This document shows positions 57,301 through 63,269 of a stretch of 64,000 nucleotides of DNA, piece after piece; position 1 is the stretch's first letter, and every line of letters begins with the position of its first letter. Made by a program: the position numbers and the translations under genes. A model generated the notes under the pieces. That model saw only the letters and a program-made list of their open reading frames with translations. It did no database searches and had not been told where the DNA came from. Source of the stretch: Paraescarpia echinospica (taxonomy: Eukaryota > Annelida > Polychaeta > Sabellida > Siboglinidae); assembly GCA_020002185.1 (NCBI GenBank), contig CM034534.1:14718136-14782135 (forward strand), given 5' to 3'.

Positions 57301-58006
57301 TAATATGCTGAAATGACTAGTGTAGGCATATGGCAAACAATGTGTCAACAAACAAAACGGTGCCCCATCTGTAGTGACACCAATAATTGTCAACAATCAA
57401 ACTGTTGTCCATCAATATTGTAATTAAATTTGCACTAATTTCCAGGTTAGTAAACCACCACATCATCCACAGGTATGTCTGTCAACTTTATGTGACTATA
57501 TTTCATTGTTGTGGACGGAAGCAAATAAATTGAAGATAGATCAAAATAAACCAGACCTAATTATCATTGGCACAAAACTACAAAGGCACAGCAAACGCAC
57601 ATACAGAGGGCCTAGACCTTTGTAATTGTGCGTGCCCACAGACCTTTTTGAATGGGCCTATGTGACCATGCCTCCTAGACCATTTGAAATGTGCCCCAGT
57701 TCAGGTTACAAATAAGGTGAAGTTATTTATTCTCCAGCACCCCCCACGTCTTGCGATGTCACTGTTGAACGGAGCCAGCGGAGAATCCAAAATTACGCAA
57801 AACTCCATTTTCAATTTTGTGACATAATACCCATTTTTTTGTGACAGGTCACATATATCAGGTCTCGGCTATGCTTGAGGCCAACATCCTACCCTTTGCC
57901 ACACGCCCCCCTCAATAGAAGAAATCTAATTATTTTTTATTAACAGGTTGCAGTATATATACATACTCTGAGGAAGACGTGAAGATGAGTCATATCCAGT
58001 AGCCAT
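27038..58006 (-). CDS. PARP14: PARP14-like multi-RRM macro-domain ADP-ribosyltransferase (16 exons)
   Basis: I assembled 16 exons by eye; all have AG/GT borders, all phases match and the coding length is 5070 nt (1689 aa plus stop). Order: residues about 14-640 six RRM-like repeats with an acidic linker (about 190-310); about 640-1120 KH-like repeats; about 1125-1300 one macro domain ('DAIVNTAN', 'HFGGLAKAI', 'SSGVYGFP'); about 1350-1480 KH-like; about 1495-1689 PARP catalytic domain with 'LWHGT' (catalytic His) and 'YGNGVYFA' (Tyr). The strand carrying the third triad position reads 'YPEYLITF', the form seen in mono-ADP-ribosyl transferases PARP10/14/15. No WWE domain was found; it could be hidden in the 2.6-kb intron 13. 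Human PARP14 writes mono-ADP-ribose and is interferon-linked; an antiviral or stress role here is inference. Exon 1 begins at a splice acceptor, so 5' UTR exons and the exact start are uncertain. Confidence 0.87.
27420..27625. repeat. TA microsatellite with 30-bp inverted repeat
   Basis: Arms around 'agagttttaattggtagtta' and 'taactaccaatttaaactct' flank '(ta)n', a potential hairpin of about 100 bp in the last intron. Confidence 0.8.
27835..28385 (-). pseudogene. LINE RT C-terminal fragment, copy 1
   Basis: Minus-strand peptides 'KKDRRTRGHEVTLVKEQCRL', 'IPLYKTTVRPQLEY' and 'LQRTVNEWNILSADCV' mark the 3' end of a CR1/L2-like LINE ORF2 with several stops. Inverted partner of 31795-32350. Confidence 0.85.
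28490..28900. other. intron 15, no further feature
   Basis: Short '(tg)n' at 28660-28690; otherwise unremarkable. Confidence 0.4.
28960..29137 (-). CDS. PARP14-like exon 15 (catalytic His)
   Basis: Acceptor 'tttgtcag', donor 'AACG|gttagt'. Encodes 'IERVQNPGLYRQYMLRKEE' and 'RSLWHGTGSGAVQNINMGG', the NAD-binding loop with the catalytic His of the H-Y-x triad. 178 bp, phase 0 in, phase 1 out. Confidence 0.92.
29140..30125. other. intron 14, no further feature
   Basis: AT-rich, no repeat array or ORF of note (103-aa plus ORF at 29662 judged chance). Confidence 0.5.
30129..30269 (-). CDS. PARP14-like exon 14
   Basis: Acceptor 'gattgtag', donor 'GCG|gtcagc'. 47 codons, 'DLPANWSSIGNTEHM' and 'SSREFQSVKDKFVNSA', the start of the PARP catalytic domain (L-P-x-x-W motif). 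Phase 0 on both sides. Confidence 0.85.
30290..30750. mobile_element. foldback MITE in intron 13
   Basis: About 460 bp with long imperfect inverted arms. Left has 'caggttcactatg', 'catggcatgaagaacccgaa', 'aaccaatgtttaggctac', 'taaggcggccattttgg'. The reverse complement of the right side has 'caggttcattatgccatg', 'catggcatgaggaaccc', 'aaccaatgtttacattgcc', 'taaggtggccatttttg'. Confidence 0.8.
30800..31005. repeat. polypyrimidine (CTCC/TTCC)n tract
   Basis: About 200 bp of C/T only on the plus strand, thus purine-only on the transcribed strand of the PARP gene; ORFs here are repeat artefacts. Confidence 0.9.
31795..32350 (+). pseudogene. LINE RT C-terminal fragment, copy 2
   Basis: 'MLERVQRRATKIIPKLRDLS', 'YKNIDRNIFFSVKKDRKTRG', 'SQRTVNEWNRLPPDCVGAS', then a stop and 'gctggatggcaatcttgtt'-type tail shared with copy 1. 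The 113-aa frame is open but is only the end of a LINE ORF2. Confidence 0.88.
32861..33055 (-). CDS. PARP14-like exon 13
   Basis: Acceptor 'ccttttttacag', donor 'AAACAG|gtgcag'. 65 codons with 'MSQIRSLEDKLGVKIDI' and 'QRINIRGAAANTSQAH', a KH-like fold half. Phase 0-0. Confidence 0.88.
33640..34100 (+). pseudogene. LINE ORF2 fragment (between endonuclease and RT)
   Basis: 'HSKPAEYWVILNKASNSSEK' and 'LDKFMNHFEKLGEKPE' match the linker of CR1/L2-type LINEs. The first 60 bases also occur at about 49087-49150. Confidence 0.65.
34235..34985 (+). repeat. dispersed repeat, copy 1
   Basis: Shares 'gccagtgaccaattacag' with 49230-49260 and the 'attcaatcaaatacagattt' and 'gagatacggca' blocks with 50640-50985. 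The block 'cccttagaa.gattcaatca' is itself duplicated about 140 bp apart. Ends in 'ggcaatagtccgttggacct', a small hairpin. Confidence 0.75.
35342..35800. mobile_element. MITE with nested palindrome in intron 12
   Basis: Inverted ends 'ttagccaattccacat' and (reverse complement) 'ttagctaattccacat', each followed by 'tgaggtgacca'. Inside lies a 38-bp-arm hairpin at 35417-35503 ('aatgctattctctcatctgg' against 'ccagacgagagaatagcatt') plus a third arm copy at 35686. Confidence 0.8.
35930..36300 (-). pseudogene. LINE RT C-terminal fragment
   Basis: A 119-aa minus frame with 'TSINTNNGTQVFYVAVPTFW' and 'FHRHFKTYFYNLAYPS', a CR1/L2-like ORF2 end; lies in PARP intron 12. Confidence 0.75.
36480..36736 (-). 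CDS. PARP14-like exon 12
   Basis: Acceptor 'gtttcccag', donor 'GGCAG|gtgaat'. Encodes a Ser/Arg-rich linker with a five-Gln run ('NASQQQQQRSISG') and 'FEIFGQTPAAIARAVKALK', continuing as a KH-like unit into exon 13. Phase 1 in, 0 out. Confidence 0.85.
36740..37630. other. intron 11
   Basis: A 74-aa plus ORF (36848-37072) with 'EIQRLLVSAEQCLKNLKQLL' looks protein-like but is isolated and antisense. No array. Confidence 0.35.
37633..38103 (-). CDS. PARP14-like exon 11 (macro domain, C-terminal part)
   Basis: Acceptor 'ttcatttag', donor 'TATAG|gtaagt'. Encodes 'PGQVFVSTPGKLPCKELIH', 'SIAFPALSSGVYGFPLD' (ADP-ribose loop 2) and an acidic tail 'MSGDTSAGDDTAQ'. 471 bp, phase 1-1. Confidence 0.92.
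38630..39185. repeat. 57-62 bp minisatellite in intron 10
   Basis: About nine degenerate units built on 'gtgaggagagacatggaggt' and 'gacagaggttgtggagga'; anchors at 38735, 38794, 38851 and 38913. Confidence 0.88.
39217..40869 (-). CDS. PARP14-like exon 10 (KH-like repeats, macro domain start)
   Basis: Very long exon (1653 bp) between acceptor 'catttgcag' and donor 'GCAG|gtatta'. It starts by finishing the last RRM ('SLHVTVYYEDLGP'), continues through repeated KH-like segments ('FKRMNIRAVFQAV', 'GPCGFVVKGRKTG') and ends in the macro domain loop 1 'FCADAIVNTANEQLDHFGG'. Phase 1-1. KH assignment is from family knowledge. Confidence 0.9.
41000..41700. other. intron 9, no feature
   Basis: Includes a short (CA)n at 40965-40990; otherwise AT-rich without signal. 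Confidence 0.45.
41817..42050 (-). CDS. PARP14-like exon 9 (RRM-like 6)
   Basis: Acceptor 'tttgtttcag', donor 'GCAA|gtaagt'. 'ISRVVQVHNVGSVSQDMLTL' (RNP2-like) and 'YFDSKKHSGGGQVVHV'. 234 bp, phase 1-1. Confidence 0.88.
42205..42290. repeat. (TGCG)n/(TG)n microsatellite
   Basis: 'gtgcgtgcgtgcatgcgtgc' in intron 8. Confidence 0.85.
42757..43514. repeat. 36-bp minisatellite, about 21 copies, in intron 8
   Basis: Unit 'gatggcggatgatttaaatg' plus 'tattagcaacataata', period exactly 36. Variants 'aaatg/actg' and 'ggcgg/tgccgg/gacgg' alternate. Because 36 is a multiple of 3, two minus frames stay open for 311 and 271 codons (12-residue repeats). Splice sites place all of it in an intron. Confidence 0.93.
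43620..43883 (-). CDS. PARP14-like exon 8 (RRM-like 5)
   Basis: Acceptor 'cactacacag', donor 'CCAG|gtaaac'. 'STVLVTGLSAACTSDDLKKF' and 'PGVAMITFTSPP'; it lacks the FxSKRRSGGG loop of its sisters. 264 bp, phase 1-1. Confidence 0.88.
44030..45065. repeat. 34-bp minisatellite, about 25 copies, in intron 7
   Basis: Unit 'ggtttatggcaagcctcaat' plus 'ggggtgcaactgga'. The flanks resemble the VNTR elements at 13-19 kb ('cctgtcttttgatgtcatga', 'ccaacagcagaatgg' at 45035-45070). Open frames of up to 136 aa are repeat artefacts. Confidence 0.93.
45527..45793 (-). CDS. PARP14-like exon 7 (RRM-like 4)
   Basis: Acceptor 'atttcctctag', donor 'GAGA|gtaagt'. 'PRAVRVCGIAKDTSREFLSL', 'FFENRRMSGGGDIEEL', 'DQGVAIITYIDPE'. 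267 bp, phase 1-1. Confidence 0.9.
45960..46380. repeat. (CA)n-rich microsatellite
   Basis: Long imperfect CACA(CTCA) tract in intron 6; the 184-aa Thr/His ORF is an artefact. Confidence 0.95.
46440..47069 (-). pseudogene. LINE RT 3' fragment (second family)
   Basis: Minus-strand 'LVFYCSETWTRYHKQEWRL' and 'HLHCLRTILGVWQDRITNLG', typical of RT-connection regions of endonuclease-RT elements; many stops. Confidence 0.75.
47270..47655. repeat. 26-bp minisatellite in intron 6
   Basis: About 14 units of 'gacagttacctgtggtgaga' plus 'cagggg' with missing-segment variants. Confidence 0.9.
47925..48165 (-). pseudogene. LINE RT C-terminal fragment beside exon 6
   Basis: 'SLNLLSVPRVKTKAGTQTFS' and 'VAALTIWNSLPVSVKSRI', a CR1/L2-like ORF2 end. 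It reads in frame out of exon 6 into the intron by chance. Confidence 0.8.
48243..48458 (-). CDS. PARP14-like exon 6 (RRM-like 3)
   Basis: Acceptor 'caccaccag', donor 'TCAAG|gtaata'. 'SLQILRIHGFTPATSKEAVE' and 'GAGVAIVAFKNPQG'. 216 bp, phase 1-1. Confidence 0.87.
48786..48932 (-). CDS. PARP14-like exon 5 (acidic linker)
   Basis: Acceptor 'acttcaacag', donor 'GCCAG|gttggt'. Encodes 'SSGIVADIFTIEELDLCF' and ends 'GGTHWEPG'. Its end and donor resemble those of exon 4 ('HGTPLEPG', 'ccag|gttggtgctg'), suggesting exon duplication. 147 bp, phase 1-1. Confidence 0.78.
49085..49930 (+). pseudogene. LINE RT core fragment and associated repeat in intron 4
   Basis: 'CAFIDYKKAFDLVDRSSLW' (RT motif A region) then 'KSCINQGQAVSAFFSCDVEV' and 'LCPLLFAIYLNNFELL' with stops between. 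It starts with the 60-base block shared with 33642. Confidence 0.75.
50400..50985 (+). repeat. dispersed repeat, copy 2
   Basis: Partner of 34235-34985, same orientation and order of blocks, about 80% similar by eye. Confidence 0.75.
51180..51335. repeat. 15-bp tandem repeat, about 10 copies
   Basis: 'atgtcgtataagata', one position alternating (gata/gaca). In intron 4. Confidence 0.95.
51717..52001 (-). CDS. PARP14-like exon 4 (end of RRM 2 and acidic linker)
   Basis: Acceptor 'gtatctcag', donor 'ACCAG|gttggt'. Starts 'VAERVLQMPTLVLNEATLTV' (last RRM helix and strand) then an acidic low-complexity stretch 'ECFEDEEQDQSGSDDDIATL'. 285 bp, phase 1-1. Confidence 0.82.
52260..52570. other. GC-richer insertion in intron 3
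   Basis: Starts 'tgtggtagtcaccagtcgg', has 'ctttataaaggccg' and palindromic 'tgtccagctgcagg' / 'cagctggaca'; possibly a small LTR or MITE, not resolved. Confidence 0.35.
52870..53124 (-). CDS. PARP14-like exon 3 (RRM-like 2)
   Basis: Acceptor 'cttgtgttcag', donor 'TGAAG|gttggt'. Finishes RRM 1 ('VLTRSDLMLDGAQLQL') and encodes RRM 2 ('RKTIEVHGLNPSSSQDAIEL', 'FFESKRRSGGDVVEDM', 'NVAVVTFQEPEG'). 255 bp, phase 1-1. Confidence 0.88.
53296..53312. repeat. left TIR of the Kolobok-like element
   Basis: Adjacent to TTAA at 53292-53295; 16 of 17 bases match the right TIR. Confidence 0.88.
53358..55528 (-). CDS. Kolobok/Mutator-like transposase (two exons, 586 aa)
   Basis: Exon 1 is 55340-55528 (ATG 55528, 'MPDGRKKHIATFGKGRKRRR', then an Ala/Ser/Asp-rich linker), donor 'GTCAG|gtatta'. 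Exon 2 is 53358-54929 after acceptor 'tttgttcgcag', phase 0, giving 63 plus 523 residues. A probable Cys pair lies in 'METVCTECD'. Catalytic Asp residues are in 'LPVSYDGSWMTRGH' and 'MLADGDARTFNH'; the catalytic Glu is in 'KTQNANESVRSVVWH'. This is the DDE pattern of the Mutator-like transposase domain. Basic exon 1 probably serves DNA binding or nuclear import. The frame has no stop or frameshift, and is unusually GC-rich compared with the surrounding intron, so the copy may be recent and functional. Confidence 0.88.
54930..55339 (-). other. transposase intron
   Basis: 410 bp, GT..AG, AT-rich against GC-rich exons. Confidence 0.75.
55548..55555 (-). promoter_or_regulatory. TATA box of the transposase gene
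   Basis: 'tataaaag' on the minus strand, 20-27 bases upstream of the ATG, implying a very short 5' UTR. Confidence 0.6.
56076..56092. repeat. right TIR of the Kolobok-like element
   Basis: Followed by TTAA at 56093-56096. Confidence 0.88.
56235..56660. repeat. (CCCACACA)n-type C-rich repeat
   Basis: 'cacccacccacacacac' variants over about 420 bp between the transposon and exon 2. His/Thr/Pro and Cys/Val/Gly ORFs on both strands (up to 180 aa) are artefacts. Confidence 0.95.
56721..56903 (-). CDS. PARP14-like exon 2 (RRM-like 1)
   Basis: Acceptor 'acaaagacaaag', donor 'AGAAG|gtcagc'. 'SRTIEVRNFNPTTSDETFET', 'FFENKRRSGGGDIEKI', 'TGIIRVTFVEPEG'. 183 bp, phase 1-1. Confidence 0.87.
57000..57600. 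other. intron 1, no feature
   Basis: AT-rich, no repeat. Confidence 0.45.
57620..57840 (+). repeat. diverged end of the A/B/C-type element
   Basis: 'tttgaatgggcctatgtg', 'gaaatgtgccccagttc' and 'ccccacgtcttgcgatgtca' resemble the right part of copies A and C. Confidence 0.45.
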
Positions 58007-58012
58007 ATTCAC
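57967..58012 (-). CDS. PARP14-like exon 1 with probable start codon (58006)
   Basis: Acceptor 'ctgttttcag', donor 'CAGA|gtatgt'. ATG at 58006 gives 'MATGYDSSSRLPQ' and leaves one base that fits exon 2. The frame stays open back to the acceptor, so an upstream coding exon is possible. Confidence 0.6.
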
Positions 58013-58324
58013 CTGAAAACAGAAACATTCATATTTAATATAACTTTGATTAAAAAAATAATATTTAATTGTTTTAATTTTGAACATTTATTTTTGGTGC
58101 TTGACTTTTTTTACCCAACTTGGTGCCACTGGCATGGCCACAGTTCACTGATCTCGATAAATTTATAAACCATCAGTGGTTGTGCCATGCCTATTTAATA
58201 GGGTGTTCCCAATCAATAAAACTTAGTCACTCATTATAATTGTTGATCGTAGTAAAATGTAGTGGCATAGCAGGGTATAACATTATAAGAAATACAATTA
58301 TTGACAACTGGCAGCCCAATCGAG

Positions 58325-58430
58325 AACCATCTATAGAAGATTTATAGAGGGCCTAATGCCCCCTAAATTTATAGAGGACCTAATGCCCCCTAGATTTATA
58401 GATGGCCTAATGCTCCCTAGATTTCTCAAT
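58325..58430. repeat. three copies of a 29-32 bp repeat
   Basis: 'atttatagagggcctaatg' plus 'ccccctaa/ag'. Confidence 0.85.
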
Positions 58431-58439
58431 TAAATATCT

Positions 58440-59205
58440 CACCGTTCTCAGTGCTTTTCTAGATGTACACGTGCCTACCCTGGAGCCTGGACTTTCATGT
58501 AGTTTATCCCCTGCATTAATGTTGACGTCTAATCCAGTGTTCAGGATCGAACTGTTGGATGTGATGAACAATCTCTAACAGCATAAGCTCCCCACCTCTT
58601 CCTCCCAAGTCCAATCAAACAGGACCAAACTGCTGAGACTGATCAACAATACTGAATCCCCAAGATTTAGATAATCAAAAGTTTAGAGGTATACAGAATT
58701 AAGTATTTAATTTGAAATTGAAATCACGTATATATATATATATATATATAGTGTGTATTCTCACGTGCACCTACTACACTATGTTAATTGGTTAACTTGC
58801 TTGATATAAAAAATAGACCAATTTTAAAGGCTGTGTAGGGTACACTGGGGCAGCACGCCCCATGGCGGTAAGATGGCTCCATCGAATTCTGAATGTCTCA
58901 CAACTGTATGCAAAATTATGTTGACATATCTGATAACCATCCAGAAAGCTCAGCAATGTGAGATAAATTTAATTAAAACAATGTTTTGAAATATTTTATA
59001 TGCAGTTTGAAAAAAATTTGCAATTAATCAAACTAGTGCAACTCATTATATAAATACCAGTGCGAATCACCAATTCCATTGGTGACATTATATTATCATC
59101 ATTGAATTCACATGTCAGATATAGAACATGGGGAAAGTAGGTAGTGTATGCATACTTTGTGTTAAGATACGCATTCTGCATGTGGCATAAGAGGACCTAT
59201 ACATA
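58440..59205. other. region upstream of PARP exon 1
   Basis: TA microsatellite at 58728-58750. No promoter can be assigned; 5' UTR exons may lie here or beyond. Confidence 0.4.
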
Positions 59206-59503
59206 TTCAGGCTGCGAAATAAGGCCGGTCCGATCGTCCCGGACGAGTAGTTTCAGTGATCGGACTAGTCCATGTTTAGTGGAGCAGTCCCATCGGACTA
59301 GCTGTTATTATGTAAATTAATTTACGCTATGTATACGCTAGTTGGGTGTTGTGATGGAATAAAACAAAATCAGACAGTAAGGTAGCATTTTATCACAGGC
59401 AGCTAAATATTCCGTACGACCGTCAGATCGGAAACTTGCTGAACGCGGTGAATGTAAATGGCGGCTGTTTACATCCGGTTAGCGTAGGAGCCACCTAGCG
59501 ACC

Positions 59504-59707
59504 ATGAGTGATGAGCGACATGGACTAACATACATGAGCGGGTTACAACATCGTTACGTGCTATCCCGTCGTGATGGTAGTTGCGTTATTCCTGCATTGG
59601 GTGATTATTTTAGCAAGTTACCAAACGCCAGCAATGTTACTGATTGTTTAGTCGGCTTCGGGAAAGAAAACGCTAATGAAAAGTATAGGGCAAATGATGC
59701 AACTTAG
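59504..59707 (+). CDS. hypothetical 67-aa ORF inside the outer TIR element
   Basis: 'MSDERHGLTYMSGLQHRYVL' to 'GFGKENANEKYRANDAT'. The region is CpG-rich and protein-like in composition; it may be the first exon of a lost transposase. No domain recognised. Confidence 0.25.
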   Translation: MSDERHGLTYMSGLQHRYVLSRRDGSCVIPALGDYFSKLPNASNVTDCLVGFGKENANEKYRANDAT

Positions 59708-59956
59708 TCCGACAATGTCGGTCCTTTGTTGCCGTCAGGCTTCAAATTCTGCTGGAATCGCCTTGTCCACGACTCCTGTTTGCTGCCCCTGATTAAACTA
59801 GTCATTTCTTCTGATAACTTTGCAATTGGATCTACGAAATCACATGTATTTGTTTCTATTAATGACACATTTAGTTGAACATTTAATTGAAATGGGAAAC
59901 GGCTTGTTTTCTTTATGAAATAAAGACACTTTTACTATGTGTCACACATATATGAC

Positions 59957-61584
59957 CAGCGATAGAAATAAGCCAGAATATTTACTTGTCCGCCGGACAA
60001 GTAAGTTTTGAAATCTACTTGTCCGCCAAAATTTTAACTTGTCTGAGTGGTTGTCAAGGGGATTAGAAGCTTCGGAAAAAAACATAAAAAGTATGTCTTA
60101 TTTTTATGACAACAACACAATGTTCCTGCTGTTTCGTTGCATGTACATCTGAGTGACTTGTGATCAAAGACACAATTTGATTTAATTTGCAAATTTAGAA
60201 ATTGCAAAATTATATTTGCAACTATTTGTTTCGGTCCATTATCATTACTATATATATATATATATTCATCACGAATATTAAAACTAGACACGTTACATGA
60301 TGTATACCAATATTTTAGTGATGCTGATATGAACGCTTTTATTAATAACAAATAATTATTACGATGATAGGAATGAGACAATTGTTATCCTTGCTATTTG
60401 TTATAATGTTGCAAAAACTGTTTTTGTTTAATATGGTATATACATATATAACATATAACACTGCTGTACAATTTTGGCATCAGTTTGTCATTGAAGATGG
60501 CACTCAACTATCAGGAACACGACCAATGCAAAGCCAGGAAATGTCACAAAAATCATAATAAACTATAATATAATCTGATATTATTTTGTTCAATCTCTAT
60601 GAACTTCAATATTAACAAAGCTCTGTATTTTACACACGAAGATAATATTCAATTGATCACGAGCAAACAAACGCATATTTTTACTAAATTTTATATTACC
60701 ATTTCAATTATGTACAAACAGTTTTAACGGTGCCCGAATTACGTCTACCGGGCGGGATATAATTTATAGATTTAGTTACGACGTAACGTCGCAGCCGCAC
60801 GCAGACCGATGTAGTTGGCGGAAGCCGACATCAACGGCGGTTGGCACCCTGCCGCGCGTCTTGCATAAAATTTGGCTTCGAAAACTCGCAATTTATGGTT
60901 AGAATAAACATTACAAAGACACAACAATTCTGAAATGTCATTAATATTTCGTTTATCAACCATCACCATAGATTTACCGGAGAGCCAGCTACAAGTTTTT
61001 AACTTTTTATCGATTTGGGACTGGATCGGCTAACTACGTTCGATGACTTGGAAGATTGCCGAGTCCGCGTGGGTTAGGTGTAATAATGGTTAAAACTATA
61101 TAATTATTCAAATAACAGGTAGCGATACAAAGTCTATTATTTCCAAAGTTCGTCAAATGTGATCCGTGGGTGGAAGCAAGTTGTACGTCGACCAAACTGA
61201 ACGATTTACGATTTTATGAAATACAGCCTCGATCAACGATGGCTGATGCGGAGTCTGTCCTACGCGTGTGACAGAGCTAGGTCGGTGCGCTCAGCGGATG
61301 ACCCTGTTAACGCAGGCACTAAACTTGGTCGAACGCTGAAGTACAACACATTGGCGGCGGAACGACAAGACGCCGACACACTAACAAGATTGCAACGTGC
61401 GTGATTGCTAGCGAACTTCATATACGTTTGAATTTCCTCAAATAAAAAGTTTGCAATGTTGCATGCGTCACTATTTACTGTAAATTTTCACTTGTCCACT
61501 GGATAACCATGTAGAGTCATTTTACTTGTCCGGGCCAAAGATCACTTGTCCCGGACAAACGGACAAGTGCTATTTCGAACGCTG
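59957..61584. mobile_element. inner TIR element nested in the outer one
   Basis: Starts 'cagcgatagaaataagcc', other end as reverse complement 'cagcgttcgaaatagcac', both followed by 'acttgtccg' palindromic boxes. Perfect 5-bp duplication 'atgac' at 59952-59956 and 61585-61589. The interior has only short ORFs (61216-61404, 62 aa; 60772-60969, 65 aa) in a CpG-rich core. Confidence 0.65.
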
Positions 61585-62029
61585 ATGACACAACAGTATG
61601 ATTGATGGTACCTGGCACGTTTATTTTTAAGGACTACTAAAATAATATGAGGACTAGTTGTTTCTGAGTCAGCTAGTCCGACGGACTACCTGTCAACTAA
61701 ATCCACCGTGCACCCTGCATATTATATTTCGAATTCATGACACATACTGCATCATGCACATGTAAAACAGTTTTAAGCTAATGTTGCATAATTTAAAAAT
61801 ATGGTAGCTTGCAAGCCATAATTATAACAAAATATTAAAAAATCCAATATTTATGATGGAATATCCAACAAAATAATATCCCATCAGGGCATTTCAATGG
61901 GGAAAACAAAATTACACTACAAAATGGGCAAACCAAAACTACACTACATGAATCGACACTTAACATCCATGTTAATGTACAGATATATATATATATAGTG
62001 TATATATACCTATACATATATAGGTATAC

Positions 62030-62200
62030 ATGGCTCGACAATAATGCTTGTCCGCTTGTCCAGGACACTTGTCCCATGGGACAAGTTGATTGAGTCACAA
62101 TATTAACAGGGCTTGAAGTTGCTACTACCTCCGTTGCATTTGCCAGTATAATCTTACGCCTGCAACTAAATAAATTGCTGTAGTTGCAGTGTGCAATTTA
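62030..62200. repeat. further 'cttgtcc' and 'cagggcttgaagttgc' boxes
   Basis: Fragments resembling ends of the same TIR superfamily as the nested pair; boundaries not resolved. Confidence 0.35.
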
Positions 62201-62559
62201 GAACTCGGTCCATTAATTATTGTCCTGTTCATGGGTGTAGCATTTCTGCTATTTCTGAATGTTTAATCTACTTTCCTGAGGTCTAATTTGGGAAATGAGG
62301 AATGTTAAGCCAGTAGATAGACATATTGTTGACCAACCGCCCTGGTTACGTAATTACGGCAACTCGGTTGCAGATGTGCTCATTGAAGCGTGGTATTCTG
62401 TTGCTAGTGTTTCTAGGCAAGCAGGTGGTTTCACTGTAATCGTAGAGAGGGTGTTCCACAATGCCTAGTTTGAATTGTATATATTACATTAGCCAATAGA
62501 AATGATGGAATCCTGTCATATGATGTGTCATTAGGTCTGCTTATATAAACGTTTGTTGT

Positions 62560-63260
62560 ACGCATTTCGCCATCTGGGCGCTGGCGAAGGACTGGGACAG
62601 ATCCAGGGTTGAACGAGACAGGTTGCCCTGTTGCAAAGAGAATGGCAAGGAAAGTCGTAAAGCGTGGTGGGAATCGTTAACGTGGGTTATGTTTCCAAGC
62701 TTTTGTATGTGTGTAATATTCAGTGTCCAGAGTGACTATTCGATCGAACTTCGAAGAAACCAAGCCGCCACGTCAGCAGTACTTTGAGACAACGTTCCGG
62801 TCGGCCCCAACGTATTTGCGTCGATGAGCGATAATCGCGACGCGCTCACCCAGCACGGGCCATCCTCGAACATCGGTCTCACAGCGCCATCGTCAGAAAG
62901 CTTGACCGAATGCGACTCGCAGCGGCCGGCGGTAAACGTATACTGCCAGGCGTCGTTATTCGCGCAAACCCGTTTATCCGACTTCTCGATCGTTTGCGAC
63001 AAAACAAGACCTCTCGTTCGAATTCGTAGCAGCTGGCGGTAAGCGTCTACTGCCCGGCTTCGTCTTTCAGTTGAACGTATTCAACTGACTTCGCAATCGT
63101 TTGCGACCGTGCGATCATTGAACAGACGCGACTCGAGAATTCGCGGCGTACGATGGCAATCGTCAAGTGCCCGGCATCATCACTCGTGCGCCCGAGATAC
63201 ACCGTTCTAACTGTGTTCCGAGCTCGGCGTGTTGACTTCAACAAACGTTCGTATATATTC
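62560..63260. other. CpG-rich block with diverged tandem repeats
   Basis: GC-rich against an AT-rich background. A unit of about 120 bp is repeated about three times: 'cggcggtaaacgtatactgc', 'tggcggtaagcgtctactgc' and 'cgatggcaatcgtcaagtgc', each near 'atcgtttgcgac'. ORFs of 72 and 88 aa lie on opposite strands. It could be the 5' region of an LTR element or a CpG-island promoter. Confidence 0.4.
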
Positions 63261-63269
63261 GAGATGGGA

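Larger units (their letters stand above)
59208..61717. mobile_element. outer hAT-like TIR element
   Basis: Starts 'caggctgcgaaataaggcc'; the other end as reverse complement is 'cagggtgcacggtggattt'. Both ends then carry 'tcggactag'/'gtccgtcggactag' subterminal boxes. Perfect 6-bp duplication 'catatt' at 59202-59207 and 61718-61723. It contains a second element (59957-61584), so its own length is about 880 bp. No transposase is visible. The hAT assignment rests on the CAGGG-type ends only. Confidence 0.65.
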
